From an uncultured Methylococcaceae bacterium (lineage in GTDB: Bacteria; Pseudomonadota; Gammaproteobacteria; Methylococcales; Methylomonadaceae): DNA of 6,883 nt. The stretch is taken from assembly GCA_903873045.1 (NCBI GenBank), contig CAIQND010000333.1, positions 1 to 6,883 on the forward strand. The letters are read 5' to 3'. The notes below the pieces were generated by a model. That model ran no database searches. It saw nothing but the letters and a program-made list of their open reading frames with translations, and was not told where the DNA came from. Numbering within the stretch: position 1 is the stretch's first letter; each line of letters starts with the position of its first letter. Below, piece by piece: positions 1-6,219 of this stretch. A program made the translations under genes and the position numbers.

Positions 1-1046
1 GCTTGAAAATGGTTAACATCAGCCGGGCCGTTGGGATAGATTTTTGCGATTAACGGAATGACTTTGGAGAGCCTGTCAAAGTCATCCCAGTTAAGAACGA
101 TACCGGAGGCACGGGCAATCGCAATTAAGTGCATGGTGTGATTGGTTGAACCGCCCGTTGCCAACAAACCAATAACCGCATTGACGATGGCTTTTTCGGA
201 AACGACATGGGCAATCGGGCGATAATCGTCACCCAGTGCCGTAAATTTTAAAACCTGTTTGGCCGCCGCGATAGTTAGTTCTTCACGTAACGGTGTATAA
301 GGGTTGATGAATGAACTGCCGGGTAGATGCAAGCCCATAATTTCCATCATCATCTGGTTACTGTTTGCAGTACCGTAAAAGGTACAAGTGCCCGGACTGT
401 GGTAAGACGCGGATTCTGCCTCAAGCAACTCTTTACGGCCAATTTTACCGGTCGCGTAGTCTTGGCGTGCGCGGGCTTTTTCTTTGTTGGTCAAACCGCT
501 GGGCATGGGGCCTGCGGGGATAAAGAGTGCCGGTAAGTGACCAAAACTGAGCGCTCCAATCAGTAGTCCGGGCACAATCTTGTCACAAACGCCCAAGTAC
601 AAGGCACCGTCAAACATGTTATGGCTCATGCCGATAGCGGTGGCCATGGCAATCAAGTCACGACTAAATAAGGACAGTTCCATGCCCGGTTGGCCTTGGG
701 TAATGCCGTCACACATAGCCGGTACGCCGCCAGCAACCTGGGCGACACCGCCCGCCTCTTTAATGGCCGCTTTGATTAAATCAGGGGCATCTTTGTAAGG
801 TTGATGAGCCGACAACATATCATTGTAAGACGTGACGATGGCGATATTGGCTTTTTGGTTGCCGGTTAAATCGGCTTTTTCGGTGGCGCTACACGCAGCA
901 AAGCCGTGCGCCAAATTACCACAACCCATGCCTGAACGGATAGGGCCGTTTTTAGTGATAGCATCAATATAATTCAGGTAGGCTGAGCGGGTTTTATGGC
1001 TGCGCTCAATAATGTCTTGTGTTACTTGTTCTATTACGGGATGCAT
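1..1046 (-). CDS. edd: 6-phosphogluconate dehydratase (Entner-Doudoroff), 3' part cut by window edge
   Basis: Edd dehydrates 6-phosphogluconate to 2-keto-3-deoxy-6-phosphogluconate (KDPG) in the cytoplasm, using a [4Fe-4S] cluster. The window holds the first 348 codons; the family is about 600 residues, so the C-terminal portion lies beyond position 1. The translation begins MHPVIEQVTQ and carries the IlvD/Edd family signature CDKIVPG (residues 154-160) and the block GTCTFYGTANSNQMMMEIMG (219-238). Cys154 and Cys221 sit where family cluster ligands are expected. Further family-typical stretches are SYNDMLSAHQP (73-83), TGGSTNHTMHL (297-307) and the YPNGPADVNHFQ end (337-348). The ATG is supported by an AGAGGA Shine-Dalgarno sequence at 1053-1058, six bases upstream. 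It lies 210 bases downstream of zwf on the same strand and is probably co-transcribed with it. IlvD is the paralogous alternative, but the phosphogluconate-type motifs and the zwf neighbour favour Edd. Confidence 0.96.
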   Translation of the reverse strand, partial: MHPVIEQVTQDIIERSHKTRSAYLNYIDAITKNGPIRSGMGCGNLAHGFAACSATEKADLTGNQKANIAIVTSYNDMLSAHQPYKDAPDLIKAAIKEAGGVAQVAGGVPAMCDGITQGQPGMELSLFSRDLIAMATAIGMSHNMFDGALYLGVCDKIVPGLLIGALSFGHLPALFIPAGPMPSGLTNKEKARARQDYATGKIGRKELLEAESASYHSPGTCTFYGTANSNQMMMEIMGLHLPGSSFINPYTPLREELTIAAAKQVLKFTALGDDYRPIAHVVSEKAIVNAVIGLLATGGSTNHTMHLIAIARASGIVLNWDDFDRLSKVIPLIAKIYPNGPADVNHFQ

Positions 1047-1120
1047 GATTATTCCTCTAGGTTCCGCGAATGATAAATTTTTGGTAACTACTCAGTAGCT
1101 GTCAGTTTGTAACGATTCAG

Positions 1121-1164
1121 TCCCCCTCGCCCCCCCTTTTTCAAAGAGGGCGGTGAATACTTAC
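1121..1164. repeat. Dispersed GC-rich palindromic repeat in the zwf-edd gap
   Basis: A C-run, a T-run and a G-rich block (arms CGCCC at 1128-1132 and GGGCG at 1148-1152) are followed by CGGTGAATACTTAC. The same layout recurs at 3584-3618, ending CGGTGAGCATTTAC, so this is a diverged copy of a dispersed intergenic repeat. On the transcribed (minus) strand it can fold into a stable stem, but no U-run follows, so it is not a standard intrinsic terminator. It may instead stabilise an mRNA end or cause partial attenuation between zwf and edd; that role is inference. Confidence 0.5.
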
Positions 1165-1184
1165 ATCAGATCAGTTTTGTTTAT

Positions 1185-1224
1185 ATAACACGGATGATAC
1201 TGTTATCTGTTAAATCCGTGTTAT
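1185..1224. repeat. Perfect 11-base inverted repeat between zwf and edd
   Basis: The arms ATAACACGGAT (1185-1195) and ATCCGTGTTAT (1214-1224) are exact reverse complements separated by 18 bases. In the zwf-edd transcript (minus strand) the hairpin falls 33 bases after the zwf stop and is followed by A-rich sequence rather than a U-run. On the plus strand a run of seven T follows nine bases later (1233-1239), which would suit a terminator reading rightwards into the zwf 3' end, although no plus-strand gene needs one. It could be an mRNA-processing hairpin, a protein-binding dyad or a relic of a repeat. Confidence 0.55.
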
Positions 1225-1256
1225 CGGCGTGCTTTTTTTAAAGGCCGCTCGTATCT

Positions 1257-2726
1257 TTATTCTTCCCAAGCCCGACCATCCCTAGCAAGTAAAGCAACGG
1301 AGGCAACGGGGCCCCAAGTACCGGCCGGGTAGCGTTTGGGGGGGTCTTTATAATCATGCCAAGCGTTTTGTATAGAATCAACCCAGGTCCAGGCTTGTTC
1401 AATTTCTTCGCGGCTAAGAAACAGCGTCGTATTTCCACGCATGGCTTCCAGTATCAATTTTTCATAACCACCAAAAATACGGCTTTCTTTAAAGGTATCA
1501 GAAAAGCTTAAATCCAATTTGGTTTTTTGCAGCTTAATGTGTTCATCAATGCCGGGTATTTTATTAAGCATTTCAATTTCCACGCCTTCATTCGGCTGTA
1601 AATGAATAATTAATTTATTGGGTGGCAGTTCACGAAAGCTGTCTTTAAAGATGTTGTGCGGCAACTGTTTAAAGTAAACCACAATTTCAGTGCGTTTGCC
1701 TGTTAAGCGTTTGCCGGTGCGTAAATAGAATGGTACACCTGCCCAACGCCAGTTATCAATGTCAACACGCAAGGCGACAAAACTTTCCGTCGTGCTTTCT
1801 GTATTCGCGCCGTCTTCTTCAAGGTAGCCGGGTACGGCATTGCCTTTGATGTAACCTGCGCTGTATTGACCGCGAACCGTTTTTTCTTCTACGTTGTTGC
1901 TGGTAATCGGACGCAGCGCTTTAAGGACTTTTATTTTTTCATTGTGGATGCTTTCAGCTTCCAGATTGACCGGCGGTTCCATGGCAATAAAGGTCAGAAT
2001 CTGTAACAGGTGATTTTGCAACATGTCACGCAACTGTCCGGTTTTATCAAAATAATCCCAGCGCCCTTCAATACCTACTTCTTCAGCGACGGTAATCTGA
2101 ATATGATCAATGGTATTGTGATTCCAGTTAGTGGTGAAAATTGAATTGGCAAAACGCAATGCCAATAAATTTAACACGGTTTCCTTGCCCAGGTAATGAT
2201 CTATACGATAAACCTGTTTTTCGTTGAACACGCTGGCGACTTCATCATTGATTTCTTTTGATGATTTAAGGTCATGACCGATGGGTTTTTCCATCACCAT
2301 GCGCGAGCTTTCAGTTAAAACGCCTGATTGAGCGAGTCCCTGGCAAATATTTTTAAACAAAAAGGGCGCTACAGCAAAGTAATTGACCATGATTCTGGCT
2401 TGCTGATCAATTACGGCATTTAATTGCTTGTATTGATCCGGCTTAGTCAAATCTATTTTTAAATAGGAAAGTCGGGCCGAAAATCGCTCCCACACCGTAA
2501 TATCAATTTCATCACTTAAAAAAGCCTGCAAGCTTTTATGGGCGATATCAACAAATTCAGTGTTGGTTATTTCATGCAGGTCTACCCCGATAATACGGGT
2601 GTCAGGTTCGATAAAATTTGCATTTTCAAGGCGATACAAGGAAATGATCAGTTTGCGTTTCGATAGATCACCTAGTGCACCATAAATTACTAAATCACAG
2701 GGGGTATATGTTTTATTGGCTTTCAT
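1257..2726 (-). CDS. zwf: Glucose-6-phosphate 1-dehydrogenase
   Basis: Zwf oxidises glucose-6-phosphate to 6-phosphoglucono-lactone with NAD(P)+, feeding the Entner-Doudoroff and oxidative pentose phosphate routes in the cytoplasm. From the chosen ATG the protein has 489 residues, close to the 485-495 usual for the bacterial family. The N-terminal Rossmann fingerprint GALGDLSKRK is at residues 16-25 and the substrate-site signature RIDHYLGKE at 174-182. The catalytic-base histidine is expected at His239 in QNHL, after EEVGIEGRWDYFDKTGQLRDM. The C-terminal region contains RTGKRLTGKRTEI and ends YPAGTWGP..RAWEE. The open frame extends 16 codons upstream to a TTG at 2774. The ATG at 2726 is preferred because MKANKTYTPCDLVIYGALGD aligns with the normal family start; its ribosome binding site is weak (GACGA). 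It probably forms an operon with edd. Confidence 0.97.
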   Translation of the reverse strand: MKANKTYTPCDLVIYGALGDLSKRKLIISLYRLENANFIEPDTRIIGVDLHEITNTEFVDIAHKSLQAFLSDEIDITVWERFSARLSYLKIDLTKPDQYKQLNAVIDQQARIMVNYFAVAPFLFKNICQGLAQSGVLTESSRMVMEKPIGHDLKSSKEINDEVASVFNEKQVYRIDHYLGKETVLNLLALRFANSIFTTNWNHNTIDHIQITVAEEVGIEGRWDYFDKTGQLRDMLQNHLLQILTFIAMEPPVNLEAESIHNEKIKVLKALRPITSNNVEEKTVRGQYSAGYIKGNAVPGYLEEDGANTESTTESFVALRVDIDNWRWAGVPFYLRTGKRLTGKRTEIVVYFKQLPHNIFKDSFRELPPNKLIIHLQPNEGVEIEMLNKIPGIDEHIKLQKTKLDLSFSDTFKESRIFGGYEKLILEAMRGNTTLFLSREEIEQAWTWVDSIQNAWHDYKDPPKRYPAGTWGPVASVALLARDGRAWEE

Positions 2727-2833
2727 GAGTTTTTCGTCGAGTAAAAAATATTGACTGGTGTAAAAGAAACGCAAGTCTAATGCGGTATGTTGGGGTTTTA
2801 TTATCGCAGAATTCGCAGCAAGATGCTGTATTG

Positions 2834-2862
2834 ATTGTAACGTTTGGAAGCTATAAAGCCAA
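2834..2862 (-). promoter_or_regulatory. Predicted sigma-70 promoter for zwf(-edd)
   Basis: On the minus strand the -35 element TTGGCT (2857-2862) is separated by 17 bases from the -10 element TACAAT (2834-2839). Transcription would start near 2827, giving a leader of about 100 bases before the zwf ATG. The leader includes a small hairpin (CAGCA/TGCTG, 2817-2829). The rest of the gap between zwf and the plus-strand gene at 3069 (about 2880-2985) shows no gene. Confidence 0.5.
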
Positions 2863-2987
2863 TATTGTCATAACTGTTAGAAATGTACTTTAAATAAGGG
2901 GGCATGCGCTGGCGCTGCGGGTGTTTTTTGTCAGTTAACCAAGCCAGGTATTGTGTAGTTGTTGGGTGATTGATATGACTTAATTAG

Positions 2988-3048
2988 TTTCGAATCGAAA
3001 TTTGTTGACAGGCCTCTTGTGAGTCCTTATAGTAGCGATTCACTACTA
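2988..3048 (+). promoter_or_regulatory. Promoter of the thioredoxin-like gene, framed by two dyads
   Basis: The core promoter is TTGACA (3005-3010), a 17-base spacer and TATAGT (3028-3033), close to the sigma-70 consensus. A palindrome TTTCGA-A-TCGAAA (2988-3000) lies just upstream of the -35 element. A second dyad, TAGTAG-7-CTACTA (3030-3048), starts inside the -10 element and covers the expected start site near 3040. A dyad across the -10 and start site is a classic repressor-operator position, and one just upstream of -35 suits an activator or a second operator. The regulator is unknown and none is encoded in the window. The promoter call is strong; the operator call is inference. Confidence 0.6.
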
Positions 3049-3068
3049 AAGTTTACGAGGTAATTATT

Positions 3069-3302
3069 ATGAGTCTTGCAGTTTTTTATCATGCCGGTTG
3101 TCCTGTCTGTTTAGGTGCAGAGCAAATGATAGCTGATGCTATTGATCCTTCAAAATATCAGGTTGATGTGGTACATTTGGGAGAGGAGGGAGGCCGAATA
3201 GCAGAAGCTGAAGCAGCCGGGGTAAAGTCAGTGCCGGCTTTAGTCTTAAATGGTCAGGTTTTTCATATTAACTTTGGAGCCTCCATTGAGGACTTAAAAT
3301 AA
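3069..3302 (+). CDS. Small thioredoxin/glutaredoxin-fold protein with CPVC active site
   Basis: This 77-residue cytoplasmic-type protein has no signal peptide. It reads as a minimal redoxin: strand LAVFYH, the active-site motif CPVC (Cys11, Cys14) opening helix CLGAEQMIADAI, strand YQVDVVHL, an acidic helix, then the SVP segment (cis-proline Pro56), strands ALVLNG and QVFHINFG, and a short last helix. The order is that of the glutaredoxin/thioredoxin superfamily at near the smallest length seen there. It is likely a thiol-disulfide exchange protein, but substrate and reducing partner cannot be told. The ATG follows a GAGG ribosome binding site (3057-3060) by eight bases and a strong promoter. 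It stands alone, divergent from zwf, and is followed by a repeat-filled gap. Confidence 0.85.
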   Translation: MSLAVFYHAGCPVCLGAEQMIADAIDPSKYQVDVVHLGEEGGRIAEAEAAGVKSVPALVLNGQVFHINFGASIEDLK

Positions 3303-3353
3303 CGCCTGATATCAATATGAAGCGTAAGTGTGTATTTTCCTCTCTTTGGGAAA

Positions 3354-3567
3354 GGGAGTAGGGGGCGCATCCGCTACTTGGGGGACACCAGTAACTTTGC
3401 TCCTTCTCCAGCGGGAGAAGGTTGGGATGAGGGGGATTAAATAAGGATTTTCTCCATTTTAATTTCCCCTCTCCCAACCCTCTCCCGCTGGAGAGGGCTT
3501 TAAGTAACTGAGCAACCCCATCTTTTAGTCCCTCCCCCAAGTAGCGGATGCGTCCGGGAGTAGGGGG
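3354..3567. repeat. Inverted pair of dispersed palindromic repeats
   Basis: Two copies of one repeat lie head to head. The outer arms are a perfect 20-base inverted match (3366-3385 against 3533-3552, core CCGCTACTTGGGGGA). The inner arms match over 26 bases with two differences (3402-3427 against 3472-3497). Each inner arm is itself a hairpin: CCTTCTCC/GGAGAAGG (3402-3421) and CCCTCTCC/GGAGAGGG (3478-3497). The 12-mer GGGAGTAGGGGG appears in the same orientation at both ends (3354-3365 and 3556-3567). This resembles a REP/BIME-like or MITE-derived block. It lies between the thioredoxin-like gene and the next plus-strand gene, carries no convincing gene, and would form a long hairpin if transcribed. 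Confidence 0.75.
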
Positions 3568-3583
3568 GCTATAAATCCAACTG

Positions 3584-3618
3584 CTCCTCGCTTTTTTAAA
3601 GGGGCGGTGAGCATTTAC
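3584..3618. repeat. Second copy of the T-run/CGGTGA dispersed repeat
   Basis: This stretch shares layout and wording with 1121-1164: a CTCGC block, a T-run, AAAGGGGCGGTGA and then a TTTAC end. The short matching arms GCTC and GAGC close a hairpin. It abuts the inverted repeat pair on its left, so the two repeat types are stacked, which is common for dispersed repeats in intergenic DNA. Confidence 0.5.
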
Positions 3619-3624
3619 TATAAT
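3595..3624 (+). promoter_or_regulatory. Possible promoter at the edge of the repeat, reading to the small exported protein
   Basis: A perfect TATAAT (3619-3624) immediately follows the repeat end. TTTAAA (3595-3600) inside the repeat lies 18 bases upstream as a mediocre -35 element. Transcription would begin near 3631 and give a leader of about 117 bases for the gene at 3748. Good -10, weak -35; tentative. Confidence 0.3.
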
Positions 3625-3703
3625 TATTATGTTTATAAAGGCCGGGATACGTATTATCATCCCGAGCTGCATAAACGACTATGTCAATGACCCTAATTCC
3701 ATA

Positions 3704-3721
3704 TTGTCATGTTTTTATCAT
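3704..3721 (+). promoter_or_regulatory. Pho-box-like sequence upstream of the small exported protein gene
   Basis: The 18 bases read TTGTCAT-GTTT-TTATCAT. The PhoB box of Enterobacteria has two TGTCA-type heptamers 11 bases apart with an A/T-rich tetramer between, and this fits in length and spacing with a degenerate second half. A -10 element at the usual distance would start transcription near 3743, inside the ribosome binding site of the gene at 3748, so it does not make a normal PhoB-activated promoter for that gene. It could be chance, or a site serving another promoter. Confidence 0.25.
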
Positions 3722-3747
3722 AACAAGTACCTAATAAGAGGAAACTC

Positions 3748-4107
3748 ATGAGCCTTAATCATACCTTTGCAGTATTGCTGCTTTTTTTATCTTCGCTAAG
3801 TGTTGTTTATGCGGGAGGTGAGCCTGTACATGAAGATTTAGCATTATTGGAGACACTTTCTGATAATTTAATTCAATTAGGCAAGCAGGGTGACTCGGAA
3901 GGTTTCGTGAGGCTGGCTGATATGGCTTTAAAGTTTGCGGCCGAGAACAGGAATAACTCAATCATTTTGCCACGGGCTAGTGCCAAGTTTAGAGCTGCCA
4001 AGTCTGCGGTTAAGGCAGGCAAATTTACTGAGGGTATCGAAGCAGTTGAGCAGGCACAAATTATTTTGATGAAGAAAAAAGTGCTTAGATGGGACGGTGG
4101 TTCTTAA
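3748..4107 (+). CDS. Small exported helical protein, weakly SmbP-like
   Basis: The 119-residue product starts with a signal peptide: MSLNHTF, hydrophobic AVLLLFLSSLSVV, and a V-Y-A cleavage site after residue 22, so the mature protein (about 97 residues) should be periplasmic. It appears all-helical: roughly 28-46, a GKQGDSEG turn (45-52), 53-67, 76-90, a GKFTEG turn and 95-112. The pattern 'GKxGDxxxxVxxAxxALKxA ... A..A..G....A...VxxA' recalls the small metal-binding protein SmbP type of four-helix bundle. SmbP itself is histidine-rich, however, and only His28 remains in the mature part here, so metal binding is doubtful. The ATG follows AGAGGA (3737-3742) by five bases. It is convergent with phoR, 74 bases away, with no clear intrinsic terminator between them. 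Confidence 0.8.
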   Translation: MSLNHTFAVLLLFLSSLSVVYAGGEPVHEDLALLETLSDNLIQLGKQGDSEGFVRLADMALKFAAENRNNSIILPRASAKFRAAKSAVKAGKFTEGIEAVEQAQIILMKKKVLRWDGGS

Positions 4108-4181
4108 TATTCCGGCAAGCAGTAATGGCGGCGATTTTTAAGATTGCCTACGTAATTCTGAATAGGACGTTGAATATTATT

Positions 4182-5459
4182 TTAATTACAGATGCGGGCA
4201 GTGGGAAAACGACAACTAAAACTACTGCCTTTGCCTATTTCACTGGTGATAATCAAGTCGCCATCGTGACGCATGAGTACATGTTTAACAATAGCCAGAC
4301 CCAAGCCGGTTCCGTTTACTTTCTTAAGACGCTTGGTTTCAACCCGATAAAACCGTTCAGTAATTTTGGGGATGTCGGATTTTTCAATACCTTCACCCTG
4401 ATCTTCAACGGTCAGTATGATAGCTGTTTTGGTTTGATACCAGCGCACTTTTACCACCGAATCGCCCGGTGAGTATTTAAGCGCATTACCTAATAAATTA
4501 GTAAATGCGCTACGCAATTCCTGTTCTTCACCCATAATGTGTCCAGTTGATTCCAGCGTTAACTGGATGCGTCTTTCAGCATTTTCAAGAGCATCACCTT
4601 CTTTGCAAATCTGGCTTAATAAGGCAGGCACATCAATACACAGTGATTTTTTCTGTTGCGTTTCCAGGCGTGTTAATAACAACAAATCATCAACAAGGTG
4701 CTGCATTCGCTCGGTTTGTCCCTGCATTTGCTGGAATGACTTGGTTAATAGCGGTGACTGTTCGTCATCCAGATCCTGCAAGGTTTCCAGATAACCTTTT
4801 AATACCGTTAATGGCGTTCTGAGTTCATGGGAGACATTCGCCACAAAATCCTTACGCATGCGTTCCATTTTTTTGAGTTGTGTCACATCTTGCGCCAACA
4901 ACAATCGCAGTCCTGCCCCATAAGGTACAATCCTGACTTGCAAGGTCATGCGATGATCGACAGGTGACGGTAAAATGACGCATTCTTTGTAATCTCCGAC
5001 TTTTAGGTATTGGATAAACTCGGGAAAGCGGATAAGGTTGGGGATGCGCTGACCTTTATCAGATGCTTTTAAGCCAAAAACATCTCTGGCGGCTTTATTG
5101 GCCCAGTCAATTTCATCATGAATACCCAGAACAACGGCGGCATCCGGTAACGCTTCCGTGGATTGACGAAACTGGTTAATCATTTTGCTCAGTTTCTTTT
5201 TACGGCGTTTATCATTTTTTTTAAGGCGATAGATGTGAAAATATATTTCTTCCCAAATACCGGACATTTTAGGCGCACTGCCACGACCCCCGGTACTGAT
5301 CCATTTTTCAAATCGGGTAATCTGGACAACCTGACGCATAATGATGGCCAGCATCAGTAAAAACAGTAAGGGCAGAAAAAGTTTAGTCATTACGCCTACA
5401 ACTGTTATTGCCAACAACAGCAAAAATACGGTAATAATTTCTTTTTGCCAGATACCCAT
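4182..5459 (-). CDS. phoR: Phosphate regulon sensor histidine kinase PhoR
   Basis: PhoR is the inner-membrane kinase/phosphatase that controls PhoB according to phosphate supply through the Pst transporter. The protein has 425 residues, near the 431 of the E. coli protein. Two hydrophobic segments (about 8-24 and 27-44) with almost no periplasmic loop are typical of PhoR. A basic linker (79-92) and a PAS domain (about 101-192) follow. The H-box FVANVSHELRTPL (205-217) has phospho-acceptor His211. The ATPase domain has N-box NLLGNALKYS (Asn325), G1 DQGEGI (353-358), F-box ITERFYRV (366-373) and G2 GTGLGLAI (383-390), so all catalytic boxes look intact. The ATG lies five bases after the phoB stop; its weak AGTGGA ribosome site (5469-5474) is inside the last phoB codons, suggesting translational coupling. 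Confidence 0.95.
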   Translation of the reverse strand: MGIWQKEIITVFLLLLAITVVGVMTKLFLPLLFLLMLAIIMRQVVQITRFEKWISTGGRGSAPKMSGIWEEIYFHIYRLKKNDKRRKKKLSKMINQFRQSTEALPDAAVVLGIHDEIDWANKAARDVFGLKASDKGQRIPNLIRFPEFIQYLKVGDYKECVILPSPVDHRMTLQVRIVPYGAGLRLLLAQDVTQLKKMERMRKDFVANVSHELRTPLTVLKGYLETLQDLDDEQSPLLTKSFQQMQGQTERMQHLVDDLLLLTRLETQQKKSLCIDVPALLSQICKEGDALENAERRIQLTLESTGHIMGEEQELRSAFTNLLGNALKYSPGDSVVKVRWYQTKTAIILTVEDQGEGIEKSDIPKITERFYRVETKRLKKVNGTGLGLAIVKHVLMRHDGDLIITSEIGKGSSFSCRFPTARICN

Positions 5460-5464
5460 AGTAT

Positions 5465-6157
5465 TTAATCCACTAATGAAAACCGATAACCAAAACCACG
5501 CACCGTTTGCACCAATTCTTCACGTCCGTATTGCTCAAGAATTTTTCTAAGACGACGAATATGTACATCAATGGTGCGCTCCTCAATATAAACACTGCGG
5601 CCCCAAACCTGATCCAGCAATTGGGTGCGCGTATAAACCTTATCAGGATGGGTCATGAAAAAATGCATTAACCGAAACTCGGTGGGGCTGACTTCCAATT
5701 GCTTGTCGCCAATGCTGAGCCGGTGCTGCTCAGTGTCCAGCATTAAATCGCCCAAGGTAATTTGCGCCAGACCCTGTATTTTTCCACTTCTGCGTAAAAC
5801 GGCGCGAATACGCGCCACTAACTCTTTGGGTGAAAAGGGTTTGGTCATGTAGTCATCAGCGCCAATTTCAAGACCTCTCACTTTATCCTCTTCTTCACCG
5901 CGTGCCGTCAACAATATGATAGGGATGTCCCGATAAATGGGTTCTTTTTTTAAGCGTCTGGCCCATTCGGCGCCACTGATGCCGGGTAACATCCAGTCCA
6001 GCAATATTAAATCCGGCAGATTTTCATCCATGGCTTTTTGCGCCTCTTCTGCATCGGCAGCGGCAATGGGCGTAAAACCAGACTGCTCAAGAATCATGAT
6101 TAACATGCCTCTGATAGCATCTTCATCTTCAACAACGAGAATATTAAAACTGGGCAT
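5465..6157 (-). CDS. phoB: Phosphate regulon response regulator PhoB (OmpR family)
   Basis: PhoB activates phosphate-starvation genes after phosphorylation by PhoR. The 230-residue protein matches the family length (about 229). The receiver domain (1-120) has acidic residues Glu10 and Asp11, phospho-acceptor Asp54 in LLDWMLPG, switch Thr84 and Lys106 in MTKPFSPKEL. The C-terminal winged helix (about 130-228) has the family-typical SPTEFRLMHFF, VWGRSVYIEERTIDVHIRRLRK recognition-helix region and VRGFGYRF end. The ATG begins MPSFNILVVEDEDAIR, the normal family start. No Shine-Dalgarno sequence precedes it: the minus-strand bases just upstream are pyrimidine-rich (CCCCTCTGTTAATT). It is first in a phoB-phoR operon behind a probable Pho box. 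No pst or phoU gene is visible in this window. Confidence 0.96.
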   Translation of the reverse strand: MPSFNILVVEDEDAIRGMLIMILEQSGFTPIAAADAEEAQKAMDENLPDLILLDWMLPGISGAEWARRLKKEPIYRDIPIILLTARGEEEDKVRGLEIGADDYMTKPFSPKELVARIRAVLRRSGKIQGLAQITLGDLMLDTEQHRLSIGDKQLEVSPTEFRLMHFFMTHPDKVYTRTQLLDQVWGRSVYIEERTIDVHIRRLRKILEQYGREELVQTVRGFGYRFSLVD

Positions 6158-6184
6158 AATTAACAGAGGGGATACAAATGAACC

Positions 6185-6219
6185 ATTGTAACAAATAGCT
6201 TGTTACGATTTTATGACAA
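6185..6219 (-). promoter_or_regulatory. Pho box and promoter of the phoB-phoR operon
   Basis: On the minus strand TTGTCATAAAATCGTAACA (6219 to 6201) resembles a PhoB box: a good TTGTCAT half, an A/T-rich centre and a weaker second half. Ten bases further comes TACAAT (6190 to 6185), a near-consensus -10 element. That spacing, with the box replacing a -35 element, is the standard layout of PhoB-activated promoters. The start site would be near 6178, leaving a leader of about 21 bases. The inverted repeat GTAACAA-5-TTGTTAC (6188-6206) overlaps both the box and the -10 element and may bind PhoB or another regulator. It predicts phosphate-starvation autoregulation. Confidence 0.6.

Noticed and set aside
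1185..1240. Intrinsic terminator after zwf
   Set aside because: The T-run follows the hairpin on the plus strand, not on the strand that carries zwf and edd.
2727..2774. 16-codon N-terminal extension of zwf from a TTG
   Set aside because: The extension has no ribosome site and does not resemble the family N-terminus; the ATG at 2726 matches the usual start.
2865..2882. TTGTCAT as a possible Pho box near the zwf promoter
   Set aside because: The second half (CTGTTAG) is offset to 9 bases instead of 11 and the orientation does not serve zwf.
3354..3567. CRISPR array
   Set aside because: The repeats are inverted and different in size, with no regular spacing or spacers.
3268..3672. 134-codon minus-strand open frame
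   Set aside because: It is a translation of the inverted repeat pair and the stacked repeat, with low-complexity proline/serine-rich sequence and no credible start.
4108..4181. Bidirectional terminator between the small exported protein gene and phoR
   Set aside because: Only weak arms are present (AATATTC 4106-4112 with GAATATT 4172-4178; GGCGAT with ATTGCC), without a tight GC stem plus U-run.
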